A stretch of DNA of 64,000 nucleotides from contig NZ_OZ246019.1 in the NCBI RefSeq assembly GCF_965230805.1, forward strand, positions 2,604,001 to 2,668,000, in the 5' to 3' direction. Every line of letters starts with the position of its first letter. Position 1 is the first letter of the stretch. Source of the DNA: Marinifilum sp965230805 (GTDB lineage: Bacteria; Bacteroidota; Bacteroidia; Bacteroidales; Marinifilaceae). The notes under the pieces were generated by a model, which worked only from the letters and a program-made list of their open reading frames with translations, searched no databases and had not been told where the DNA came from. A program made the position numbers and the translations under genes. Shown one piece after another: positions 32,373 to 40,598 of this stretch.

Positions 32373-34406
32373 ATGAAGGAATTCTCATCCGTCTGTCCAC
32401 GTAACTGCTATAGTACTTGTAGTATAAAAGTTCGCTTGGAAGATGACAAAGTCATTGGAATTGATCCGCATCCTGAAAATAGGGCTACACCCGAAGGACC
32501 TTGCATAAAAGGTTTGGCTTATGTTGAGCGAGCAAATTCAAAAGATAGAATTCTACATCCTTTAAAGAGAGTAGCAGAGGGTAAGTATGAGCGAATATCT
32601 TGGGATGAAGCTTTGAATAGTATCGTTGAGAAACTGAAATCTTGTAAAGATAATTTTGGTGTGCATTCGGTTTTGTACTTTGCTGCTAGTGGCATGTCTG
32701 GACTGTTAAATGGTGTAAGTTCAAACTTTTGGAAACTATTTGGTGGCGCAACAACAACCTATGGGAATCTTTGTTGGCCAGCAGGTTTGGAAGCAACTAG
32801 ATTGACTTTAGGAGCTAATAAACACAATGCTCCCTGGGATTTGGAAAATGCCAAATTGATTGTTTTATGGGGAAAGAATCCTGCTGAAACAAATATTCAG
32901 GAAATGATCCCCATTGAAAAAGCCCAAGAAAAAGGAGCCAAACTGATTGTGATTGATCCACGAAGAACTCCTTCGAGTGAGAGGGCAAATTACTTGTTTC
33001 AAATTAAATCGGGAACCGATGCTGCTTTGGCTTTGGGAATTGCAAGAGAATTGATTCAAAATGATTGGATTGATAAAGAATTCATAGAAAAATACCTTAT
33101 CGGCTTTGAGCAATTCAAGACTCGTACTGAGGAATATACTTTGGATAAGGTATCAGAAATTTGTCGTATTCCGGTTGAAGCCATTCAGGAACTGGCAAAG
33201 CAAATTGGAACAACTGATGCCATGACGCTGATCCCTGGCTATGGATTGCAGCGATACGAAAATGGAGGTCAGACCACACGCTGCATTCTTGCTCTTTCGG
33301 TGATAACAGGAAATATTGGTAAACTGGGAGCTTGCTTTCATTATGCGAATCTGCAAAGTTATGTGTTTGATGATTTAAAAGAACCAGAATCATACTTCCC
33401 GGGATGCGAGCATCCAAGTTTTAGGAGGAAAATATCTGTAGCCAAATTGGGTGAGGATTTATTGAATATCAAAGATCCGGAAGTGAAGTTTATCTGGGTA
33501 GAAAGAGGAAATCCTTTGTCGCAAAATCCAGATACCAATAAAATCAAAAAGGCATTTAGGAAGGTGGATTTTAGAGTGGTCGTAGATCAGTTCATGACTG
33601 ATACCACTTTGGAAGCAGATATCATTCTGCCAGCCAAAAACATGTTCGAGCAAACAGATATTGTTGGTTCATATTGGAATCCATACGTGCAATTAAGGCA
33701 GAAGGTAATGGAACCGGCAGGCGAGGTAAAACCAGAAACGGAAATCTATTATCTACTGGCAAAGAAGTTGGGATTCACCGATGAGGAGATCAAAGGAAAT
33801 ATTCCCGAACCTACCGATGAATCAATAGAGGAATACTTAAATGGCTTTCTAAAAGATTTTCCCGAATTGAGTCTGGAACAACTAAAGAAAGGGCCGCAAT
33901 TGGCAAAATCTTTTGAGGAAATTCCATTTGCAGATCATCAGTTTCCAACTCCGTCAGGAAAAATTGAGTTGTATAATGAGCAGGCGCAAGAACTTTGGGG
34001 AGTTGATCCTCTGCCAGAGTATGTCCCTTTGCCAGAACAAACTGAATTTTCTTTACAATTGATATCACCAAACTCAAAGAACAGAATTCATTCTCAGTTT
34101 GGAAATTTAAATGTGATAAAACAATTTGAGCCAGAAGCTTTTCTTTTTGTACATCCATTGGATGCGGAGGAAAAGGCAATGAAAAATGGTGAGAAGGTTG
34201 AGATTTACAATCACCAGGGAAGAGCAGAAGTGAAATTGCAATACGATTTGGGATTGCGAAGGGGTGATGTGGTACTAACCAACGGACATCAATCGCACTT
34301 GGGAGCAGCACCAAACCTGTTTACAAAGGGATGCGAAACTGACATGGGACACGGAACTGCTTTTCACAATACATGGGTTGACCTGAAGAAAATTAGTAAT
34401 GAATAA
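32373..34406 (+). CDS. Molybdopterin (bis-MGD) oxidoreductase, catalytic subunit of the DMSO reductase superfamily
   Basis: This protein of about 677 residues opens with the 4Fe-4S motif C8-x3-C12-x3-C16 and C44 (CPRNCYSTC and EGPCIKG). It continues with the Mo-bisPGD domains, including GLQRYENGGQTTRCILALS and the C-terminal dinucleotide-binding domain (VLTNGHQSHLGAAPNLFTKG). The Cys in YGNLCWPAG near residue 134 is a candidate Mo/W ligand. There is no Tat signal peptide, so it probably works on the cytoplasmic face. The ATG at 32373 gives the family N-terminus. The substrate (polysulfide, thiosulfate, DMSO or other) is not resolved. Confidence 0.9.
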   Translation: MKEFSSVCPRNCYSTCSIKVRLEDDKVIGIDPHPENRATPEGPCIKGLAYVERANSKDRILHPLKRVAEGKYERISWDEALNSIVEKLKSCKDNFGVHSVLYFAASGMSGLLNGVSSNFWKLFGGATTTYGNLCWPAGLEATRLTLGANKHNAPWDLENAKLIVLWGKNPAETNIQEMIPIEKAQEKGAKLIVIDPRRTPSSERANYLFQIKSGTDAALALGIARELIQNDWIDKEFIEKYLIGFEQFKTRTEEYTLDKVSEICRIPVEAIQELAKQIGTTDAMTLIPGYGLQRYENGGQTTRCILALSVITGNIGKLGACFHYANLQSYVFDDLKEPESYFPGCEHPSFRRKISVAKLGEDLLNIKDPEVKFIWVERGNPLSQNPDTNKIKKAFRKVDFRVVVDQFMTDTTLEADIILPAKNMFEQTDIVGSYWNPYVQLRQKVMEPAGEVKPETEIYYLLAKKLGFTDEEIKGNIPEPTDESIEEYLNGFLKDFPELSLEQLKKGPQLAKSFEEIPFADHQFPTPSGKIELYNEQAQELWGVDPLPEYVPLPEQTEFSLQLISPNSKNRIHSQFGNLNVIKQFEPEAFLFVHPLDAEEKAMKNGEKVEIYNHQGRAEVKLQYDLGLRRGDVVLTNGHQSHLGAAPNLFTKGCETDMGHGTAFHNTWVDLKKISNE

Positions 34407-34586
34407 TAAAGAATAAGATTTAGATCAAAGGTGGAAGAGGCTTAATGGGCATTGGAAGATCAAAATGCTTATCCGCAGAAAACTTTTAGAAAGAAGGGGA
34501 AGCTTCGAAGAATTGAGAAGATCACCCCGCCGCACTTAAAGTTTTCAAGTAGAAGTAATTTGAGCTTACACGCCCTAGATTTTTTG

Positions 34587-34615
34587 CTGACTTTTTTATC
34601 AATGAAAAAAGTCAG
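34587..34615. terminator. Hairpin between the two molybdoenzyme subunit genes
   Basis: CTGACTTTTTT at 34587-34597 pairs perfectly with AAAAAAGTCAG at 34605-34615 across a seven-base loop. The A/T part resembles a bidirectional terminator. It lies in the 270-base spacer and might set a lower level of the downstream gene. Confidence 0.45.
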
Positions 34616-34676
34616 AGCTAATCCGGCTTGAGGATAAAGTTAATTTATTAATAGTGCATAAAGTACTAATAATGAT

Positions 34677-36002
34677 ATGGAAAAAAACTCATTCATATTC
34701 AACACCAACAGATGCGTAGGCTGTAATGCTTGTGCAGCGGGTTGCAGCATAGAAAATGGCACCGATTTAATGATGAATTGGCGCGAGGTGAATACAGGCA
34801 ATAAAATCAAACATCCGGGTTTACCTGTATTTCATTTCTCATTGGCTTGCAATCATTGCGAGGATGCTCCTTGCATGAAAAATTGCCCTGCTTTGGCTTA
34901 TACTCGCGATGAGAAAACGGGTGCAATTATTCATCACGCTGAAGCTTGTATTGGATGCACCTATTGTACATGGGCTTGTCCTTACGATGCACCAAAGTTT
35001 AATCCAACGACGAATATTGTTGAGAAATGTAATTTCTGTGTAGATAGAATCTCAGATGGTAAAAAACCAGCTTGTGTGGAAGCTTGCCCAGTGGGAGCAT
35101 TGGACTTTGGACAATTGATTTTGAGTAATGAGGACAGAGTTACTCCTGGTTTTGTGGATATGGGAATCAAACCATCCATTCAACTGATTCCTTTGCGAGA
35201 GGAGAATACAGCCCCAAAAATTGAGAATATCGATCAGGAAGAGATTGATAAGAAAAAGATAGAGGAGTGGTTACCAAAACCAAAAGATAAGGTAGCATTG
35301 GATAAGGAATGGACTTTGGTTTTGTTTACCCTAGCAGTTGCAGGATTGGTAAGCTGGCAAGCTGCACATTTAATGGGAAGAATAGAAATGCAGTTAATTC
35401 CTTTTGCCGTTGTATCCGTATTGGCAATTGCCTTAACATCACTACATATTGGGAAAAAGATGCGCATGTGGCGATTCATTCTCAACCTAAAAGGGTCATG
35501 GCTAAGTAGAGAAATCTTTTCCTTTTCCGCTTTTTTAGGATTAACAGGATTGCAGCTAATAACCGGAAATCAAATATTGGGCTATGTGGCAATGGCCTTT
35601 GGAATCTTTAGTCTGATTTCTGTTGATATGGTATACAAATTCCTGACTCGAAAGGATGGTATTTTTGTGCATTCCGGAATGGTAAGTTTTACGGGGATTT
35701 TATTTTTTATGTGGCTGATCGACGTGTCAATTGCTATTGAACTTATAATTCTATTAAAAGGAAGTTTATACATTAGTAGGAAAATATCTTTACGCCTATT
35801 GAGATTGAGCCATTTTCCAGCTCTTTCATTGCTAAGAATACTCTGTTTATTAATCCCATATTTTCTGTTGGGTACGCAATGGGAATTGAGCTTAGCAATA
35901 TCTTTAGCCATTATATTCGGAGGAGAATTAATCGATAGGGCAGAATTCTATTACGAATCGGATATCATTACACCTGAAAAGAAATTACGAATGACGAATT
36001 AG
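34677..36002 (+). CDS. Fused iron-sulfur (DmsB-like) and membrane anchor (DmsC-like) subunit
   Basis: The first about 190 residues form a four-cluster ferredoxin domain: CVGCNACAAGC, CNHCEDAPCMKNCP, CIGCTYCTWACP and CNFCVDR...CVEACP. From about 205 onward there are roughly eight hydrophobic helices typical of the DmsC/NrfD-like anchor. It pairs with the upstream molybdoenzyme, carrying electrons between it and the quinone pool. Usually DmsB and DmsC are separate proteins. Here a single 441-residue chain holds both. Confidence 0.85.
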   Translation: MEKNSFIFNTNRCVGCNACAAGCSIENGTDLMMNWREVNTGNKIKHPGLPVFHFSLACNHCEDAPCMKNCPALAYTRDEKTGAIIHHAEACIGCTYCTWACPYDAPKFNPTTNIVEKCNFCVDRISDGKKPACVEACPVGALDFGQLILSNEDRVTPGFVDMGIKPSIQLIPLREENTAPKIENIDQEEIDKKKIEEWLPKPKDKVALDKEWTLVLFTLAVAGLVSWQAAHLMGRIEMQLIPFAVVSVLAIALTSLHIGKKMRMWRFILNLKGSWLSREIFSFSAFLGLTGLQLITGNQILGYVAMAFGIFSLISVDMVYKFLTRKDGIFVHSGMVSFTGILFFMWLIDVSIAIELIILLKGSLYISRKISLRLLRLSHFPALSLLRILCLLIPYFLLGTQWELSLAISLAIIFGGELIDRAEFYYESDIITPEKKLRMTN

Positions 36003-36031
36003 CAATTACGATTTACGAGAAAAAAATAATT

Positions 36032-36142
36032 TCACCCTTTTGCCTGTCGGCATTTTCCCTGAAAGGGAAAAACTGAAAATTGAGGTTCAGTTAATCTTTT
36101 GATTCTCCCCTTCTAGGGGAGATGGCGATAGCCAGAGGGGTG
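36032..36142. repeat. Inverted pair of palindromic repeats
   Basis: Units at 36032-36071 (TTCACCCTTTTGCCTGTCGG start) and 36103-36142 (GGCGATAGCCAGAGGGGTG end) repeat the inverted arrangement found at 27960-28072. The arrangement conserved at two loci suggests a composite element that moves or spreads as a pair. Confidence 0.6.
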
Positions 36143-36185
36143 TTTAATTCACTCATTAACACATTTACTCATTCACTCATATACC

Positions 36186-37361
36186 ATGAAAAAAAACATC
36201 AACGCCAATCACACACCGCTTTACCGTGAAGCGGGATTCAACCTAAAAGATTCGAGAACTACAAAGGAAGCTTTTGCGGCAGAGTTAGATCATCCGCACG
36301 AGCCAGAGAACTATATCTACTCTCGCTACCGAAATCCAAGCACAGTTGCAGTGGAGCAACAAATCATGGAGTTGGAAGGTTGCAATTGGGCTTTGTTGGT
36401 AGAAACAGGAATGGCGGCTATCGATGTGGCAGTATCGGTATTCCAAAAAGGAAAAGATACCCGTCCGTGGCTGTTCTTTCATGAAATTTACGGCGGAACC
36501 AATTCTTTTATCGATACGGTTTTAATCAAACGAAGAAATTTGGATGTGCACCGATTTTACGCCAATGATGGGCTATATGATTTCGAGGAGTTGGAAAGAA
36601 TGCTAAAGGAAATCAAACCGGAATTCCTGTATTTCGAAGCGGTTTCGAACCCCATGTTGATTGTGGCTGATGTAAAAAGAATCATGGAATTGGCAAAACA
36701 GTACGATTGTAAAATTATTGTAGACAATACATTCGGAACACCTTATTTGTGGAAGCCATTAATAGATGGTGCAGATTTGGTGATTCACTCTGCAACCAAA
36801 TACATGAGTGGACATGGTAACATTACAGCCGGAGTAATATGTGGTAACGATGAGGAGTTGATGAAAGAAGCCATTGAATACCGCAAATGGGCAGGACACT
36901 TTTTAAGTCCTGATGATGCCTACCGATTAGGATCGCAATTAAAAAGTTTCGACTTGCGCTTTAAACAACATTGTGATAATGCCTTGGCTTTGGCAGAATA
37001 CTTAGAAAATCATCCAAAAATAGAAGAAGTATTGTACCCAGGTTTAGAATCACATCCAACACGAAACGAAGCTGTAGCCTTATTCGGAGATAAAGGCTTT
37101 GGTGGCATGGTAACATTCGATATTAAAGGAGAGTCGGATGAGGACAAACGTGAAAAATGCAATCGCTTTATAGCCGCCTTAGAAGAGACCATTCCTTTAG
37201 TGCCAACTCTTGGCGAAGTGGATACCATTCTACTGCCTGTTGAACCTGTTTGGGGAGCCAAATATCCATTGCCTGGAACCATTCGATTATCGGTTGGTAT
37301 TGAGAATATTGAGAAATTGAAAGGGTGGATTGGAAATGCCCTTGATTCAATTGGTAATTAA
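36186..37361 (+). CDS. Cys/Met-metabolism PLP enzyme (cystathionine gamma-synthase/lyase family)
   Basis: The 391-residue fold-type I PLP enzyme has the transsulfuration family pattern: YSRYRNPSTVAVEQQIMELEGCNWALLVETGMAAI, the FEAVSNPML segment, IIVDNTFGTPYLWKP and the pyridoxal lysine motif HSATKYMSGHGNITAG (Lys near 205). Members catalyse gamma-replacement or gamma-elimination on cystathionine, homocysteine or methionine, releasing thiols or H2S. The exact reaction cannot be set from sequence. It sits 180 bases after the DmsBC-like gene, with repeats between. Confidence 0.9.
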   Translation: MKKNINANHTPLYREAGFNLKDSRTTKEAFAAELDHPHEPENYIYSRYRNPSTVAVEQQIMELEGCNWALLVETGMAAIDVAVSVFQKGKDTRPWLFFHEIYGGTNSFIDTVLIKRRNLDVHRFYANDGLYDFEELERMLKEIKPEFLYFEAVSNPMLIVADVKRIMELAKQYDCKIIVDNTFGTPYLWKPLIDGADLVIHSATKYMSGHGNITAGVICGNDEELMKEAIEYRKWAGHFLSPDDAYRLGSQLKSFDLRFKQHCDNALALAEYLENHPKIEEVLYPGLESHPTRNEAVALFGDKGFGGMVTFDIKGESDEDKREKCNRFIAALEETIPLVPTLGEVDTILLPVEPVWGAKYPLPGTIRLSVGIENIEKLKGWIGNALDSIGN

Positions 37362-37551
37362 GATTTACCATAAGGACAAGCCATGCAAGTTCTCATGCAT
37401 AAAAGGAGGGTGATTATTTTGATGACAAAGCTTGCGAGTACACAAAGATGAGAAGATTTAATAAAACACTTCGTGTCTTTGTGTCTTTGCATTTAGATAT
37501 GTTCCATATTTCTAAATTAGAATCATTTTAAAGAAAAACTTGCACAATTGG

Positions 37552-37559
37552 TAGATTTG
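37552..37559 (+). promoter_or_regulatory. Candidate -7 element for the GNAT gene (TAGATTTG)
   Basis: TAGATTTG fits TAnnTTTG and lies 47 bases upstream of the ATG at 37607. A -33 TTG at the usual distance is not clear. Confidence 0.35.
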
Positions 37560-37606
37560 TACGAGATTAAATCTCTGAGTAAAACCTTAAAAACAAGAAA
37601 TCAGAG

Positions 37607-38128
37607 ATGAATATTATATTGGAAACCGACCGACTATACCTACGAGAAATATTACCAAGCGACGATGAAAAAATGTTTGAAATGGACTCGGATGCGGAAG
37701 TGTATAAGTTTTTAGGAAGCAAACCTATTCGTGATATTGATCAGAGCAGAAAGATGATAGAGAATATCATCCGACAGTACAAGGAGAATGGAATTGGCCG
37801 ATGGGCCATTATCGATAAGGAAAGTCACAATTTTATGGGCTGGACTGGGTTTAAGCTCGAAAAAGAGGAGCTGAACGGAAACAGCAATTATTACGATCTG
37901 CGTTTCAGACTGCTAAGAAAATACTGGGGCAAAGGTTATATTACCGAAGCTACCAAAGCAGCCATTGAGTATGCTTTCGAAAAACTGGATATCAAAGAAA
38001 TTTGCAGCATGACCTTGGTGAGTAATGAAAAGTCGCAACGGGTACTTGATAAACTCGGTTTAAAGCTTGACGGAAAGTTCATGTATCAAGGTGATGAAAT
38101 TACCTGGTACAAACGATCAAAAAACTGA
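37607..38128 (+). CDS. GNAT family N-acetyltransferase (RimJ/RimL-like)
   Basis: The 173-residue protein has the GNAT fold: ETDRLYLREILPSDDEKMFEMDSDAEVYKFLGSKP at the N-terminus, GRWAIIDKESHNFMGWTGF, and the acetyl-CoA loop LLRKYWGKGYITEATKAAIEYAF. The RimJ/RimL-like subgroup acetylates ribosomal proteins or small amines such as antibiotics. The substrate is not known. It is convergent with the permease operon and is followed by a strong hairpin. Confidence 0.9.
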   Translation: MNIILETDRLYLREILPSDDEKMFEMDSDAEVYKFLGSKPIRDIDQSRKMIENIIRQYKENGIGRWAIIDKESHNFMGWTGFKLEKEELNGNSNYYDLRFRLLRKYWGKGYITEATKAAIEYAFEKLDIKEICSMTLVSNEKSQRVLDKLGLKLDGKFMYQGDEITWYKRSKN

Positions 38129-38158
38129 TTGTTATTCTTTGTAGAGGACAGTTACATA

Positions 38159-38200
38159 GAATAGGTAAATCAGGCTAAATGTACCTGATATTACCTATTC
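38159..38200. terminator. Strong bidirectional hairpin between convergent genes
   Basis: GAATAGGTAA at 38159-38168 pairs with TTACCTATTC at 38191-38200, and the inner TCAGG pairs with CCTGA, giving a long stem. It separates the GNAT gene from the ABC permease operon. Confidence 0.6.
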
Positions 38201-38226
38201 GGGATTGACCACAATCCATGAAGATT

Positions 38227-40578
38227 TTATTCATATCGTAAACTCTCCACCGGATTTCTCCTTGCAGCTCTCCACGATTGCCACGAAACAGTGAGCATTG
38301 CAATTCCCATGGCAATGATTCCGGCCAGTGCGAATATCCACCAGCTGAGTTCTGTTTTGTAGGCGAAGTTTTGGAGCCATTGGTTCATGGCGAAGTAGGA
38401 GATTGGAATAGCAATTATCAATGCGGTAAAAACCAACTTTAGAAAATCCTTATTTAGCAATCGCATGATTTCATAATTTTTTGCACCATTTACTTTTCTT
38501 ACGCCAATTTCTTTGGTTTTCTTTTTGGTGTCGAATAGTGCAATGGTAAACAGTCCCAAACATGCAATTAGGATAGAAATGATGGTAAATATGATATAAA
38601 CCAACCTTAAACGTTTCTCACCAGCATACATTTTCTGAATTTGATCAGAAACAAAAGAGTATTCGAAAGTTTTTTGAGGATTAAACTGCTTAAATAATTT
38701 TTCGACATACTGAATTCCTGCGCGAATATTCTTGTCGTTTAATCGTATGAAAAAATCAGATTCAATATCGTAAAAATAGAGCATGACTAAAGGGTTGGGT
38801 TTTGCAGAAAGATGCTCAAAATGGTAATCTTTAATCACACCAATAATCTCATAGTCTCCTTTTTGCCAATACCGATTTTTGAGTATTGTGTTTTCAATAT
38901 CTTTAACATTCCAAAACTTTAAGGCAGCTTCATTAATTACCATTTTGTCTTCTCTCGATTTGTCTAACTCTTCATCGAAAAACCTACCTTGTACGACTTT
39001 AAATTCGAATACATTGGCATGTATTGGATTTACGATTAACATTGCCTGTGAGGTATAATCGCTCCCTTCTTCCTGAATTTTCCAAGGTGCCGCATAAGGA
39101 TTTATGGGTGAATTGCCTTGTGTAAACGAAGTAATAAGTGGAGAAGATTGAAGTTGATCTTTTACGTATTTGAGATTATCCTTACGTTCATCCGATTTTT
39201 TGAAATATTCTTCTCGGTTTTCTATAAATGGGATTTCATAAAACATTCTGGTTTTAATTATATTACTGTAATTAAAGCCTAAATTTTTATTGAGAAGTAG
39301 ATTGATTTGCTTTGTACTTACAATTGATGAAATCAGAAAAGATACCAAAAGAATAAACTGAAAAATCACAAGCTGTTTCTGGCCAATAATTTTCATTTTA
39401 TTCTTTTTAAAATGATTTCTGCGAATAATAGATAGAGGAAAAATTAAGGCAATTATGAGCTGACTTGTAACGTACAGAGTTGAAAGTAATAGTATATAAT
39501 CTTCACTCAATTCTAAGTTGGTTTCAATCACCTGATTAAAATGGGGGAGAAACATAAAGACTCCCAGAAGGATTAGGCCGATTGAAAGAATGGAAATAAT
39601 AATATTTTCAAGGATTAAATAAACAGATAAGTGCAACTGATTTGCTCCATTTGCTTTGAATATTTCATTTTTCTTGAGACTTGAGTTGACTCCTAAAAGC
39701 TGCAAGTTTGAAAAGTTCAAACAGGAAATAATAAACAATAGCAGAATGCAAGCCAGCAGAATATAAATGTTTTTCATATTCCCTGATTTGGAAAAATGAT
39801 GCTCGAATCGACTATTTGAATGCTGAAAATAGATATCCCTGAAAGGAATTACACTCATCTCACTTTCTGAAAACTGATGATGATTTTTTCCTGCATTTTT
39901 GATTTTCTCTATAAATGGCTTTTTATCTACACCTTTTTTGAATAAGATAAAATCAACACCAGTTTTACTATATTTCTCTTTGTAAGGAACTATAAAATTA
40001 AATTTTAAAGAACTGTTTGACTTGGGATTTTCGAGAATCCCGGCAATAGTCATAGTTTGACTATTTCTGCCTGAAATAGCAACAGTTTCGCCAATTGGAT
40101 TTGTGTCACCATAAAATTTTCTGGCGAGATCTTCAGTAAGAAAAATAGCATCAGGATTAGAAAACGCCTTTTTATCACCAATAATTAGGTTAAAATCTAA
40201 TATGTCAAAAAATGTACTATCCGTAAAAATACCGCTAGGTTCTAAGGTTTTTTGGTTCGCATTAATTAAAAAATCTCCTTCTTTAAATTGAGCTACTTTG
40301 GCAACTTTTTCCACTTCGGGATGAGCGGTATAATCGAGATTAAAGAAATGGCTAAGGTCAATTGGTCGCCAATCGCTTTGAGGTGTTACTTTGCAAACAG
40401 CAATGTAAATATCTGTCTCTCGTTTATGAAACTTGTTCATCGAGAGTTCATTATCTACATAGGAAAGTAATAGCACAATGCAAATTCCACCAAAAATTAG
40501 AGTAAGTAAACTGCCTATTGTAATAAGCGACTTAGACTTAAGATTAAGCAGTGCTATTTTGAAATTATAAAAGGTCAT
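38227..40578 (-). CDS. MacB/FtsX-type ABC transporter permease (third in operon)
   Basis: The 783-residue permease has the MacB layout: an N-terminal helix (LITIGSLLTLIFGGICIVLLLSYV), a periplasmic MacB_PCD domain, three helices near 270-400, a second periplasmic domain and a final FtsX core (YIIFTIISILIACLGLFTIALFDTKKKTKEIGVRKVNGA). It ends in PVESLRYE. Such permeases link ATP hydrolysis to movement of proteins or peptides in the periplasm or of antibiotics. It is the last of three homologous permeases behind one ATPase, 20 bases after its neighbour. Confidence 0.9.
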   Translation of the reverse strand: MTFYNFKIALLNLKSKSLITIGSLLTLIFGGICIVLLLSYVDNELSMNKFHKRETDIYIAVCKVTPQSDWRPIDLSHFFNLDYTAHPEVEKVAKVAQFKEGDFLINANQKTLEPSGIFTDSTFFDILDFNLIIGDKKAFSNPDAIFLTEDLARKFYGDTNPIGETVAISGRNSQTMTIAGILENPKSNSSLKFNFIVPYKEKYSKTGVDFILFKKGVDKKPFIEKIKNAGKNHHQFSESEMSVIPFRDIYFQHSNSRFEHHFSKSGNMKNIYILLACILLLFIISCLNFSNLQLLGVNSSLKKNEIFKANGANQLHLSVYLILENIIISILSIGLILLGVFMFLPHFNQVIETNLELSEDYILLLSTLYVTSQLIIALIFPLSIIRRNHFKKNKMKIIGQKQLVIFQFILLVSFLISSIVSTKQINLLLNKNLGFNYSNIIKTRMFYEIPFIENREEYFKKSDERKDNLKYVKDQLQSSPLITSFTQGNSPINPYAAPWKIQEEGSDYTSQAMLIVNPIHANVFEFKVVQGRFFDEELDKSREDKMVINEAALKFWNVKDIENTILKNRYWQKGDYEIIGVIKDYHFEHLSAKPNPLVMLYFYDIESDFFIRLNDKNIRAGIQYVEKLFKQFNPQKTFEYSFVSDQIQKMYAGEKRLRLVYIIFTIISILIACLGLFTIALFDTKKKTKEIGVRKVNGAKNYEIMRLLNKDFLKLVFTALIIAIPISYFAMNQWLQNFAYKTELSWWIFALAGIIAMGIAMLTVSWQSWRAARRNPVESLRYE

Positions 40579-40598
40579 ATTTTATCAATATTTTGTAA

